Positions 1 to 9,460 are shown, numbered from the stretch's first letter. The stretch is DNA of 64,000 nt from Chrysogorgia sp. JL179-B06 (GCA_035772405.1 JAYKKM010000439.1:9107001-9171000); one strand, 5' to 3'. Numbers and translations are program-made. The notes: a model not told the origin generated them from the sequence alone.

Positions 1-309
1 CGGTTACAAAAAGTAAAGGAGTGGTTTAGAGAAAATTGGTTAGGCGCTTCGGCTTTAGGAATAACCATAGCCTCTTTCATCACCACGATTATAATATCTG
101 CTAGAAGTGTTGTCTTCAAAGGTGGTCAAGCACTTGGGAAACTAGGGAAAGCTATAACTAATCTAGCCACAAAGGCTGGCCCTCTACTGGCTGGACTGCT
201 AAACGTGGTGGCGACTGCGCTAAAGTGGGGAGCTGCAGGCATATCTTGGTTAGCGTCTAATTTGTGGATCCTAGCGATAGCACTAGCTTGGTTCGTCTAC
301 GACCAGTAA
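1..309 (+). CDS. C-terminal part of a hydrophobic protein of the Polinton/adintovirus-like element
   Basis: Frame 1 is open from the first base to a TAA at 307-309, giving 102 residues with no start in the window. There is a hydrophobic segment near residues 15-35 and a longer hydrophobic stretch near 65-100 rich in Trp, Leu and Ala, with a Gly/Lys-rich linker (GKLGKAITNL) between. This looks like a membrane-associated or membrane-active virion component, but no family is recognised. It lies 38 bp upstream of the capsid gene on the same strand. The role is inferred from position and composition only. Confidence 0.55.
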   Translation, partial: RLQKVKEWFRENWLGASALGITIASFITTIIISARSVVFKGGQALGKLGKAITNLATKAGPLLAGLLNVVATALKWGAAGISWLASNLWILAIALAWFVYDQ

Positions 310-323
310 ATAACAGAGAAAAT

Positions 324-347
324 AAAACATGTGTTATAATATATAGT
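324..347 (+). promoter_or_regulatory. AAAACAT/TATA-like motif upstream of capsid gene
   Basis: AAAACAT at 324-330 is followed by an AT-only TATA-like stretch (TTATAATATATA, about 334-345) directly before the ATG at 348. The same arrangement precedes the ATPase gene (1585) and the 182-aa gene (2377), which suggests a shared viral-type promoter. It also favours 348 over 264 as the true start. Function is inferred. Confidence 0.45.
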
Positions 348-1586
348 ATGAACACTAGTGAAAAAGAGTTGCTTCCTGGATATAGACGTCGTGAAATATC
401 TGCTATCAAAGGCACAAGGACCCGTCACGTTGTGACACTGAACCCTAACAAAGCCAATCCAGAGGAGGAGTTATACATTGATATCCCAAGAACAAAGGGT
501 AATACTTGTTTGGTACCCTCCAGTTTCCATCTCCTATTCGACTTCAAAAGTGCGAACGCGAAGTCATGGTTTCTTAATAACCTCTCGAGACTACTCTCTG
601 AAAAACTGGTTATAAAATTAGCAGGTGAGACTGTGTACGACAACTGTGGTGAGAGTGTTATCGGTACGTACAGAGATTTATGGAGACCTAAAACAGAGCG
701 AACGGCTATGATCGAATACGGCCTAGCAAACGAGAACCTTCGAAAGTTAATCTCGAAGGATGACAGCGGCGCGGCCAGTGGAAACGTACAAAAAGTTAGT
801 GATGGTCTGATGTTCTCTATTCATGGCACCAAACAAAAGATTCAACTAGACAAGATTCTAGAAGATCATGGCTTATACGCACCGTATAACATGAACAATA
901 ATCTCAGGTACATAATCACACTCCCCAAAGCAACCGATATTATGGTGACTCAATCTGGATCAGCTGTTACTGGTTATACGTTGGAGAACCTCGAATTGGA
1001 GTACGAAACTATCGAGGGTCAAGAGATCGCTGATGAAGTATCATCTCTATACGCATCCGGTAGATCTCTATCGTACGAGCACGTCACGCTAATGAAGACT
1101 GTGGAGTGGGATAAAGGAATCACACTTGTGAACGAAAATATTAACCTACCAAGAAAGTCAATGAAAGCTATCGTTCTACTCTTCACAAATAAGACAAGAA
1201 CTGACAGTGAGGAGTTCGTCTACCCAAATATAGAGTCAGTCAAACTCACCATAGAAGGTGTGCCAAATATGGTATACAGTCAAGGAATACCAAAGTCAAG
1301 ACTATGGGTAGAAGCGAAACGACTATTTGGACGAAAACTAGACTGTGACCAGCACATGACTGTCCAAAAGTTTTACAAAGACGGTTTCGCTTTGGTTGTT
1401 GACCTTAGATCTATCGAAGATAACGCGAAAGTAGCCACTGGAAAGAAGATCGTGAATACTCAGTCAGGAATACTGATGGAAATAATTAAAAAAGTCACAA
1501 CAGCGAACGTTATGTGTAGAATATTCATACTCTCCGACGGACTCGTAAACCTTATCAACAACGATCTACAATCAATCCAATACTAA
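348..1586 (+). CDS. Probable double-jelly-roll major capsid protein (Polinton/adintovirus-like)
   Basis: This is a 412-residue protein if started at 348. An in-frame ATG at 264 exists, but it lies inside the upstream gene and upstream of the TATA-like motif. The protein is beta-rich, with a conserved-looking N-terminal region (FHLLFDFKSANAKSW, then a YDN...DLW segment) and a C-terminal half with IPRKSMKAIVLLFTNK and VKLTIEGVPNMVYS. I associate these with the capsid-like proteins encoded next to A32-like ATPases in animal Polintons. It would build the virion shell. At ~412 aa it is shorter than many Polinton hexons. Strong support comes from its neighbour, the packaging ATPase, 17 bp downstream. 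No stop or frameshift is seen, so the gene may be recent. A structure prediction would settle the fold. Confidence 0.65.
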   Translation: MNTSEKELLPGYRRREISAIKGTRTRHVVTLNPNKANPEEELYIDIPRTKGNTCLVPSSFHLLFDFKSANAKSWFLNNLSRLLSEKLVIKLAGETVYDNCGESVIGTYRDLWRPKTERTAMIEYGLANENLRKLISKDDSGAASGNVQKVSDGLMFSIHGTKQKIQLDKILEDHGLYAPYNMNNNLRYIITLPKATDIMVTQSGSAVTGYTLENLELEYETIEGQEIADEVSSLYASGRSLSYEHVTLMKTVEWDKGITLVNENINLPRKSMKAIVLLFTNKTRTDSEEFVYPNIESVKLTIEGVPNMVYSQGIPKSRLWVEAKRLFGRKLDCDQHMTVQKFYKDGFALVVDLRSIEDNAKVATGKKIVNTQSGILMEIIKKVTTANVMCRIFILSDGLVNLINNDLQSIQY

Positions 1587-1603
1587 AACATATAGTATTC
1601 TAT
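1585..1603 (+). promoter_or_regulatory. AAAACAT/TATA-like motif upstream of packaging ATPase
   Basis: AAAACAT (1585-1591) is followed by ATAGTATTCTAT and then the ATG at 1604. It overlaps the stop codon of the capsid gene (1584-1586), so the promoter-like element sits in the shortest possible gap. Compare 324-347 and 2377-2400. Confidence 0.45.
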
Positions 1604-2215
1604 ATGAAAACGCCTTTTAACATGCTAGTTGTTGGTATGACAGCCTGTGGTAAAACACACTACCTATTGGACATGATAGAGAGAGAATACACTAATCACT
1701 TCGAGTACATCATTCTCATATGTCCAACATTTGAATGGAACAAAACGTACACAGAGTGGAAATACTTGAGAGACCCAAACTTTATTGCTATTCAGTGTGA
1801 ACAGGATAAAGTCAACATAGTTCTTAAATATGTAACTAAGATTTATAAGGGCACCAATTCACTAATAATATTAGACGATTGTGCTGGTGGGCAGGACGTC
1901 AAAAACAGAACAAGCGAACTAGTTAAACTAGCCTTTAGCGCTAGACACTACAACCTATCCACAATAGTCATAACACAACAACTAACCTCAATTAGTAAAC
2001 CATATCGTGAGAACATCTCAAAGTTAGTAACATTCTATAACCCTAACAGAAACGACATGAAAATTATCGTAGACGATTATCTCAACGGAGTCGATAAAGT
2101 GGAAATTCAGAAAATAATAAAACAGTTGAAAGACAACGAGTACGCAAGATTGGAGATACTTCTAAGGCATCCATACTCATACGAAATAGTTATTCCGCGA
2201 AAACAAAACAGTTGA
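1604..2215 (+). CDS. DNA-packaging ATPase, A32-like (FtsK/HerA superfamily)
   Basis: 203 residues. Walker A is GMTACGKT at residues 11-18. Walker B is LIILDD at 87-92 with acidic residues at its end. A polar IVITQQ strand at 121-126 fits the sensor strand of these ATPases. In Polintons, adenovirus-like and poxvirus-like lineages this enzyme pumps the genome into the preformed capsid. Its length is slightly below the usual 220-260 aa. The last ~30 codons lie in an 86-bp segment repeated three times (2123-2380). Because 86 is not a multiple of three, the stop at the first repeat junction may not be the original C-terminus. It follows the capsid gene by 17 bp on the same strand. Confidence 0.85.
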   Translation: MKTPFNMLVVGMTACGKTHYLLDMIEREYTNHFEYIILICPTFEWNKTYTEWKYLRDPNFIAIQCEQDKVNIVLKYVTKIYKGTNSLIILDDCAGGQDVKNRTSELVKLAFSARHYNLSTIVITQQLTSISKPYRENISKLVTFYNPNRNDMKIIVDDYLNGVDKVEIQKIIKQLKDNEYARLEILLRHPYSYEIVIPRKQNS

Positions 2216-2380
2216 GAGACAACAAACACGCGAGATTGGAGATACTTATAAGGCATCCATACTCACACGAGACAGTTACTCCACAAAAACAAAACACTTG
2301 AGAGACAACGAACACGTAAGGTTGGAGATACTTATAAGGCATCCATACTCATACGAAATAGTTATTCCGCAAAAACAAAA
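2123..2380 (+). repeat. 86-bp tandem triplication of the ATPase gene 3' end
   Basis: Three copies start at 2123, 2209 and 2295, each opening with CAGTTGA or CACTTGA and containing GGAGATACTT and GGCATCCATACTCA. Copies 2 and 3 have diverged by several substitutions from copy 1. The period (86 bp) shifts the frame by two bases per copy. The last copy ends in the AAAACA that forms part of the promoter-like motif of the next gene, so the duplication also copied this short motif. Confidence 0.9.
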
Positions 2381-2400
2381 CATATCGTATAATATAGGAC
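2377..2400 (+). promoter_or_regulatory. AAAACAT/TATA-like motif upstream of 182-aa gene
   Basis: AAAACAT (2377-2383) is followed by ATCGTATAATATAGGAC and the ATG at 2401. The 17-bp spacing between AAAACAT and ATG is the same as in front of the capsid gene. Confidence 0.45.
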
Positions 2401-2949
2401 ATGCCAAAACGCAAGACAAAAAATCTCGAGACAATTGACGAACTCATTGAAGACATACAAGAAGCAGAACAGGAAGTGATCGACGAACCACAAATCGACA
2501 CATCACAAGTTGATGACACTCCACAAACTGACGTAGACAAGAAACGAAACGAACTAAGAAGACTCTCAGAAGACGGCGAGATAGATCAATCCGTCGCTTA
2601 TCTTAAAAAGGCCTCAGCTAAAGTTATCAATAAGATCTATGAAGAATGGGAGGTAAAAAGAATGGAGAAAGCGAACATGTTCCTCTGTGACCTCTTAATA
2701 AGCAAGTTCGCCCACGCGTTAGGAGGGTTCAACGCTATTGAGTCGCCTGAAAAGCTTGAAAACGAGTTGAACACTGACCAGCTACTAAAAAGAGATGTAG
2801 AGAAGTTCATATCATACATATCCCCCTACCTCCCTTGTTTAGGGTTGTTATCAGGTGGACTAACAACTAGTAAACACGTGTTTAGCCATATGGCTAGAGG
2901 GGAAACCCCCGAGGGGAAACCCCCGAACGAAGGAGACAGTTCTATCTAA
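2401..2949 (+). CDS. Unknown 182-aa protein of the Polinton-like element
   Basis: Not recognised. The N-terminus is short and basic (MPKRKTKN), followed by a Glu/Asp/Gln-rich, probably disordered or coiled region (residues ~10-60). Next come a helical charged middle (IYEEWEVKRMEKANMFLCDLLI) region, a hydrophobic segment (YISPYLPCLGLLSGGL, ~138-153) and a Gly/Pro/Lys-rich tail made by a short direct repeat in the DNA (GGGGAAACCCCC twice, ~2898-2925). The conserved virus-style promoter motif and tight packing suggest a virion or assembly protein. Function unknown. Confidence 0.6.
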   Translation: MPKRKTKNLETIDELIEDIQEAEQEVIDEPQIDTSQVDDTPQTDVDKKRNELRRLSEDGEIDQSVAYLKKASAKVINKIYEEWEVKRMEKANMFLCDLLISKFAHALGGFNAIESPEKLENELNTDQLLKRDVEKFISYISPYLPCLGLLSGGLTTSKHVFSHMARGETPEGKPPNEGDSSI

Positions 2950-2998
2950 TTACAATAATTTACAAAACGACTTAAAGACATGAGTATATACTAACTTA

Positions 2999-3217
2999 AT
3001 GAGAAGTGTAGAACGTCGGGAGCCAGTGGAGGAAAAGACAGTGAGACTCAACGAAGAGTTGTTATTTATCTACCAGCTTAGAGAGATCAAACGACAACTC
3101 TTCACTAAGACTAGCTTAGAACGTGATGAACTAGACGAGAGGTTTAAACATACTGTACTCGGGAAAAGAATGATCAGTCACAACAGAGAGTTGCAGCTTC
3201 TACGTACTAATACTTGA
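2999..3217 (+). CDS. Unknown 72-aa charged protein of the Polinton-like element
   Basis: A small open frame of 72 residues, very rich in Arg, Glu and Leu, predicted largely helical (MRSVERREPVEEK start). It has no recognisable domain. It lies 49 bp after the 182-aa gene on the same strand, preceded by an AT-rich GTATATACTAACTTA stretch. Position and spacing argue for a real gene; its composition could suit a coiled-coil accessory protein. Confidence 0.45.
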   Translation: MRSVERREPVEEKTVRLNEELLFIYQLREIKRQLFTKTSLERDELDERFKHTVLGKRMISHNRELQLLRTNT

Positions 3218-3278
3218 AAAACTATTTTGGGAAATACGTGTGATGATTTTCAAGTCTAATTTACTCCGTCTCGTTTTA

Positions 3279-3378
3279 GTAGTCTCGAAAGTGGGGGATA
3301 ACAACGCAAATTTTCCAATTTTAGTTGCGAAGCACGAAAAATGGAAAAATGCGCTGGTACCCCCACTTTCTATACTAC
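3279..3378. repeat. ~100-bp long imperfect palindrome at the end of the viral block
   Basis: The arms AGTAGT...GAAAGTGGGGG (3279-3297) and CCCCCACTTTC...ACTACT (3360-3378) are inverted copies. The match continues inward through GCAAATTTTCC against GGAAAAATGC, leaving only a few unpaired bases in the centre (about 3326-3333). It follows the last viral gene, and host repeat sequence starts within ~5 bp. It could be a terminal hairpin or part of a terminal inverted repeat, a bidirectional transcription terminator, or an independent small foldback MITE. Confidence 0.75.
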
Positions 3379-3844
3379 TTACATATCAAATTATTCAAAT
3401 TTGATCGCTTTTATGTTTCGGAAACATCGAATACATTTTTTTAGAAACATAGAAACCTTTATCGAATGCCGGCACATATGCTCACCAATGAATTGCGCAT
3501 ATGCACAAGTACAGCGGCGTAAAACCATAGTTGCCCAAATGAGTAGTTCTCTTATTTTATAATTTATATTTCATTCTTTTTTATTTTTATTTCATTCTTT
3601 ACCGGGGAGTAATCAAGGATTTCAATCCCTAATCCTCTCCTTAAACTGTTACTGTCCATAACCCCGATTCGACACTTCTATCAGTTTATCAAGGGTGATC
3701 GTTGTAACGTTATGATCCCTATTTATAACAAAATGCAAATAAGGCTTTAGTAGACCGTCATCACGATTCAATGGGGCGTGGATGCTATTAATATGCTAAG
3801 CTTCCAGAGAACGTCTATGACGGTACCGCGGATTAGTGGTGATA

Positions 3845-4664
3845 ATTTTGGAATTGAGGGAAGTACAACCCTTTCATTTTAACAACAGAAGTATTTGGTC
3901 ATTCGATAGCAGATTTCCTTATGGCATTGGGAAAGAAAGCAGGATCTGTCTCGATGAACAATTTTGGAAGATCAACAGTGGACTTGAGGAATTTATTAAA
4001 ATCTCTTACAATTTTAAGGACATCATCTGGACCAACTTTTTCGAATGGAATTTCCCGAGGCCATGTCAGCGTGGGTCGACGACATTCCGTCTTGAAAGGC
4101 TTCAGATAGACTTTCATTTCTTCAGGTTCCAACTGTGTATGCTATTCGACGGTAGCATTGTTTCTAGGAAAAAGTTATTTTTCAGAGCTATATCTTCACC
4201 ACCGTCCGATTTTATCCAGTTTCCCATATCGACGTCAATCTATGGCCAGTCCTCTCATGTTGTGGGCGAATCAGGCAAATCGGATAACAGGTCTTACAGG
4301 TTCGTACACCATTGCAAGTACTTCTCTGCTTGGTTAATGTTGCTAGATCTACCAGAGAAGGTGGTGAATTGTGTGCCGCGATTGGGGGTCAGCGTTGGCA
4401 TTTCACTGGTATTACTTGAATGGTGTATGGACGGGTCAAGGCACTGGTGCATATGGAAAGCGTTGTGGATACCCCATTTCAATCAGATCGAGCGCAAGGC
4501 AGCGTGCCTCTGCTTAATTGCACATGAGGAATAATATTCCGGATAAGAGGATGTTGCATATCAATGCAAAAATCTAGCGTCTCGTTCGAATTCTTTCCTG
4601 AAACTTTCATTTTCTTGCATCGTTCGAACCACTGCGGTCCCGTAATCACATTTCGCTGCGGGTT
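3845..4664 (-). pseudogene. Luciferase/haloalkane-dehalogenase-like pseudogene, copy 1 (inverted middle)
   Basis: Minus-strand pieces match the alpha/beta-hydrolase enzymes typified by Renilla luciferase. The N-terminal part (4664-4485) carries NVITGPQWFERCKK. The C-terminal part (4132-3899) carries LEPEEMKVYLKPFK, RRPTLTWPREIPF and DLPKLFIETDP. The middle (4264-4474), with GESGKS, KYFSAWLMLLDLP and, in other frames, RDWG and HMESVVD, reads on the PLUS strand because 211 bp are inverted. Disabling changes: a TGA after SAIE; the final catalytic His replaced by Tyr (KGLYFP); the HG oxyanion segment shifted out of frame; and ~27 bp missing near the N-terminus. No introns are seen. It cannot make an active enzyme. 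Confidence 0.85.
4264..4474 (+). other. 211-bp inversion inside luciferase-like copy 1
   Basis: Comparison with copies 3-5 shows that the segment from GGG at 4264 to CCC at ~4474 is exactly reverse-complemented while both flanks stay collinear. The ends are GGG...CCC, giving 3-4 bp inverted microhomology. Copy 2 has the same inversion at 14016-14226, so it happened before the 9.7-kb duplication. Confidence 0.85.
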
Positions 4665-4905
4665 TAATTCGGATACAATTGTGGATTCGGATACCAAGTG
4701 ATGGGTATAAATTGGTATAAATTCTGTGTGATCAATTGGCGCATGTGCACATGATTAGTTTGCCAAAAATGGAAGTAGAACCTTTGTTGTATACTTGGCA
4801 TTCTTTTAGAGATAGTAAGATTGATATCTGTTGGAATGCAAGCATATACGCTAAAGCTAAGAGTTGGCTGGTTTATATCAGAATTTGTTCATATCAGAAG
4901 TTTAA

Positions 4906-6771
4906 AGTGCACCTAACACCAAAAGTGATAATGCTATGTTTGAAAGGGCACTCAAAATGATGAAGATTGGATGGCGCTAACAGTTCTCCGATATCTATTT
5001 TCGTTTTTGAGGTATTCAGTTATATATCATGGTATGTTAATGAGGCAGAGGATGACGTCAAGCAGGCAAACAACATTGTGGCAATTCTAAAATTTGTGTA
5101 TATCTAAGTCAAAGTTATCTAACGAAATTTCGTGAAACTTTGCACGTGGATACATACATACTACCAAACTAAAGAACATGGTTCAAGTTATTTTGTCACC
5201 ATAGTAACAGATTAACTTCCAAACCTCTCCGTTCCAATACAGAAGTTTTCATTTTCTGCCATCGCAAGTAACGTCCTCGATTTCAAACTTGGGTATTGCA
5301 TTGGAAAAGTTATTGAAAAAGTTATTGAAAACTGCCAACCTGAACATGTGCGGCACATGAGAGAAAACTAATTATTTTGTCTTAGAAACTAGGTGGTTTG
5401 GAAACTAATCTATTTATACCAAGCAAGGATGCAAAATAATTAATGCAAGTTAAAAATAAAAAACAAACAAAACATGGAGCAGTCTTGAACATGGTTGAAG
5501 GTATGGTCAGCAGGACATGTGTCCCAGGTGAAGACCAACCTGACAAAAAATTACGGAATAGACATAAATTAAAGACAAGGACTAATACACTAATTACATA
5601 TGATAGGACAGATTAAGAACAGCAGCTTAAATTATATGAACCGCGGCACTTAGAGCAGTACGTTTTCAAAGTGCGCATTCTGTTTACATCGAAAGAAGAG
5701 TCTAATTGAGAAGAGTAGTATATATAAAGTTGGTGCTTAAAAGAGAAAATGATCGGATATAGATTGATGATCGGATATAGATTGTTCCAGAGAAAGACAA
5801 TTCGATTTAAAAAGGAGTTCCTAAAAAGAGAAGTCCTGTAAGGATTGACTTGAAGCAAATTGTCCTTGCTAGAACGGGTGCGAGACGAGAGCCTCTGAGA
5901 GGTGAGAAGAAAAGGTAACAAAAGAGGAGATGTCTAGATCGTAGAGGCTTTGTCTACATTTGAAAAAAAGACGAGATCCTTTATTTCAAGCCAGTACGAT
6001 ATATAGGTAATAAGTTGAGCCATCTTGAGACGCTCAGGATAAGACAACTCGTAGTCTTGAAGTATAAATTTGGTAGCTTGTCTTTGAACGCAAGATCAAG
6101 TGATCAAGGAGCGCAAGATCACGTGACGATCCTTGAGGTGCCCAGTGAGATCGGACGAGAGCAAGATTGAGTAGCCGACGGCAACGACTATCAATTAATT
6201 AAGTTAAATTCATGCGAAGAAAGCCAAGCAAGCAGTTGGCTTTAGTGGTACAGCTGGCAATATGAGGGGACCATTTAAGGTCATTGCTGACAACCACACC
6301 CAAGTCGACTTATGAGAAACACTCTTGATTGGTTCGTTGTTGAGGTAATAGGAATGTGTTGGAGGGTTGCGTTTGCGAGATACTCTGAGCAGGAGCGTCT
6401 TTGACAGATTAAATTTCAGTTACCAAGATAGCGACCAGTTGCACATAGATTCGATATCAAGCTGGAGCATATGGATCATCTGGATCATCTGTTAGTATAT
6501 ATGCAGGTGATAACATAACCTGAACCATGTTCTTTAGTTTGGTAGTATGCATCCACGTGCAAAGTTTCAAGTAATTTCATTGGATAACTTTGAAGATATA
6601 CACGAATTTTAGAATTACCACAATGTTATTTGCCTAATTTAACGTCATCCTGTGCCTCATTAACATATATATAACTGAAAAGATCGAGAACGAAAATAGA
6701 TATCGTAGAACTATTAGCGCCATTCGTGGCCTTTCAAACATAGCATTATCATTTTTGGGGTGAGGTGCACT
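4906..6771. mobile_element. TTAA-flanked element with ~300-bp inverted ends, copy 1
   Basis: TTAA (4902-4905) precedes AGTGCACCT, and AGGTGCACT precedes TTAA (6772-6775). The ~310 bp inside each end are inverted copies of each other: both contain GATAATGCTATGTTTGAAAG-type sequence, the AACGAAAATAGATATCG/CGATATCTATTTTCG segment and CACGTGCAAAGTTTCA or its complement. A minus-strand LINE fragment fills the centre. TTAA duplication recalls piggyBac-type elements, but the ends do not begin CCC and no transposase is seen, so it is a non-autonomous or composite element. Confidence 0.65.
5613..6500 (-). mobile_element. LINE reverse-transcriptase C-terminal fragment, copy 1
   Basis: Minus-strand reading matches the C-terminal end of CR1/jockey-like LINE proteins: FRNSFLNRIVFLWNNL, FSFKHQLYIYYSSQLDSSFD and a Cys-rich tail. 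Further upstream is broken RT sequence equivalent to that at 15782-16051. It has several frameshifts and is dead. It lies between the inverted ends of the TTAA element. Confidence 0.75.
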
Positions 6772-7734
6772 TTAATGTTACATTAACCCAAGTTTATTCT
6801 TGGAAAATATAAATGACTGCACCATTTTGATTTTGGCATATATGTCTTTACCAAAGCTCAACATCTGTCGGTGGTCGCCGGTCGGTCCAACGAACAAAAA
6901 TACGAACATGTTTTCAAATCTACATACACTTTCAAACGCATAGAAAACCTTTAATTTTTCGAGTATTTTCCAATGTAAATGCAAAGGAATTTTAAGAAAA
7001 GCTTTCCTAAATCAAAATTTATATCCAAGCTCCCATAGAGATATTGAAGCTACGCCGCGAACTAAGCTCATCGCCATAAATATCTTGTCAATCCTTGCTA
7101 TATTAATTAATAATATTTCCTTTAAAATTTAAATATTTACATGTAGTCACACTCGTTAACCACTCTGAATGCGCGATCTTCCTCCCGTTATTCCGAAGAA
7201 TAACAAGGAACGGTCATCAATAATTACTAATTTATCACCATAAAGGCGACATTAGCAATCTGCTTCCCGCTCAAAAGAAAGCACTACGACTCATCATCGT
7301 GGTTGCGAATGTAGTCTTCGTTAGAGAACAAAGACGGGACACATACTATAGAAATGATCCTAAAAAGTACGGTCTTACTTTCCATTTTCACATGAGAACC
7401 TTTAAACCGAATATCATCAAGTCCCGAATGTGGGATAAGGAAATCTGATACAATTTTCTCGAACTCGAACGGATAAATATCAAATTATTCAAATTTGATC
7501 GCTTTTATGTTTCGGCAACATCGAATACATTTTTTAGAAACATATATAAACCTTTATCGAATGCCGGCACATATGCTCACCAATGAATTGCACATGTGCA
7601 TAAGTACACCGGCGTAAAACCATAGGTTGCCCAAATGAGTAGTTATCATATTTTATAATTTATATTTCATTATTATTATTATTATTATTATTATTTTTTT
7701 TTATTTCATTCTTTTTTATTGTTTTTTTCTCGAC

Positions 7735-8472
7735 ATTAATGAACTCTTTACAAATCCTAGAAAATAAAGCTGCTAAACTCGCAGTTGCTGCTCTACCACT
7801 CTCCTCCTCAACTGAAGCCTCAAAATAATTAACTGGACACCTCTGAGAATCAGACGACAGAAACATCGCTGTATTTTTATATTTAAATGTATTAACGGTT
7901 TAATAGATTTTGACTTTGAACTAATTAGAAATAATAACATTCATAAATATTTTACAAGGACCAACAACAATCTACATCCACCTAAAGTCAACACAAACTG
8001 GGGAAAACAAAAACTGATTTAACACGCATCAATTGATTTTAATAACTTGGACAATAAAATAAAAAGCACAAACTCGCTTACAATATTTAAAAATGAACTG
8101 AAAAAACACCAATTTAATTAGTTTCAAAGTGAATGTGAGAGCCATTGTACAGTTTATAATAGTAATGTAATGTTACGTGACTTATTGTAATGTAATGTAA
8201 TGTTACGTGACTTAATGTAATATAATATAATGTAAATGTAATTGTCATTGTCATTGTAATTATAATGTAATGTAATGTTGCGTGACCCAACATAATGTTA
8301 CGTGACTTAATATAATGTTACGTGACTTAATATAATGTATTGTAATTGTCATTGTCATTATCATTGTAATTGTAACTGTAATGTAATGTAATGTAATCTT
8401 GTGAAGTATTACAGGACCCCACTGAAAAACACTTCGGTGACGTGGCTATCCTGAATAAATATTATTATTATT
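7735..8472 (+). mobile_element. LINE 3' end (RT C-terminus and tail), copy 1
   Basis: Plus-strand pieces in changing frames read MNSLQILENKAAKL, then IFIFKCINGLIDFDFELI, FTRTNNNLH..PKVNTNWG and NSLTIFKNELKKHQFN followed by a stop, the usual layout of a CR1/L2-like LINE C-terminus. A 3' region with TAATG and TTACGTGAC repeats follows, then GTGACGTGGCTATCCTGAATAAATATTATTATTATT, a typical LINE tail. Frameshifts and stops make it non-functional. Confidence 0.75.
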
Positions 8473-8479
8473 CTTTACC

Positions 8480-9460
8480 GGGGGGTAATCAAAAATTTCA
8501 ATCCCTAAACCTCTCCCCACTGGTCAGTGGAGTGACTTTAATTTTTAGGCAAAAAAAATATAAATTGCAGACTTAAAAAAAATGAGCCACCACACAAATT
8601 CCTGCTTCTGGTAATTATGTAGAATTTGTATATAACTCACCTCAAGCTTTAGGCAAATTAATGTGGGTAACTATTACAGCAAGATACTGTACTCGTTCCT
8701 TTCAATGCTTTCTCCACTTCCACCACAGCCCATTCAACGTAGTCGATTTTGTGAAAAATTTCTACTTTGGAAGAGTTTTAGATACCACCATCGATTTTGT
8801 TGAATTCAAGTTTCTGCATAGTATTGGAGCAACAGAAGGGATGATGTTGAGAAAGTTTACATTTCAAATTTATTTTTTTTCTGAAACTCTTTAAAACCAT
8901 TAGAAGTAACACGCTGAGCAACGAAGGTTTAAGGTATAATCACATGCACTAATAGTGAAAACTCTTTAAACGAAGCTGCAAACAATATTTTATATGGCCA
9001 ATTGTTTGTATGACAAATGTTTACTACTATAGGTGTTATAACTGCATGAATGAACACACAGTTGATTGTACTTTGGCTTAATTATTTTATTGGGCCTTTT
9101 CGCATCTTTTTTAAAAGTTTCAACAAATTTTAAGCGTTTCAGCTCAAGTCCTGAATGTAATATCCGTGACGTAACGTCCGTGACTAACTGTTGTAGTTAT
9201 TTCTAAAATATTACAGTTCATCAGACTTTGGTTTCCATCAAAGTGGTTCCATTGGATATATATCTGTACAGCATAATTGTTTTGATAATCTATCAAATAA
9301 TTATTTAAGAAGAGAAACATTTCTAACCAAATATCATTTGTTACGTAACGTCCGTGACAAAATTTCTCATTCCTGGTACTATTCTCAGAAATTATTTTGA
9401 ATGAAGTTTACACTGAGATATATAGAGACTCTAATGAGGATTATTTCTAATATAAGTGCT
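8480..9460. other. Unidentified block repeated in three array units
   Basis: Occurs at about 8480-9460, 18250-19235 and 36400-37395. A minus-strand frame around 8660-8830 reads VEWAVVEVEKALKGT after one stop, and could be a remnant exon or ORF, but I recognise no family. The TAACGTCCGTGAC motif occurs twice (about 9171 and 9346). No other structure is seen. Confidence 0.4.

Noticed and set aside
264..347. Upstream ATG (264) as the capsid start
   Set aside because: It overlaps the upstream gene and precedes the TATA-like motif; the ATG at 348 fits the spacing seen in two other genes.
3836..4534. 232-codon plus-strand open frame as a gene
   Set aside because: It is a mosaic of the antisense of the pseudogene C-terminus and the inverted sense middle segment. 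The similarity to the dehalogenase family exists on minus for the flanks.
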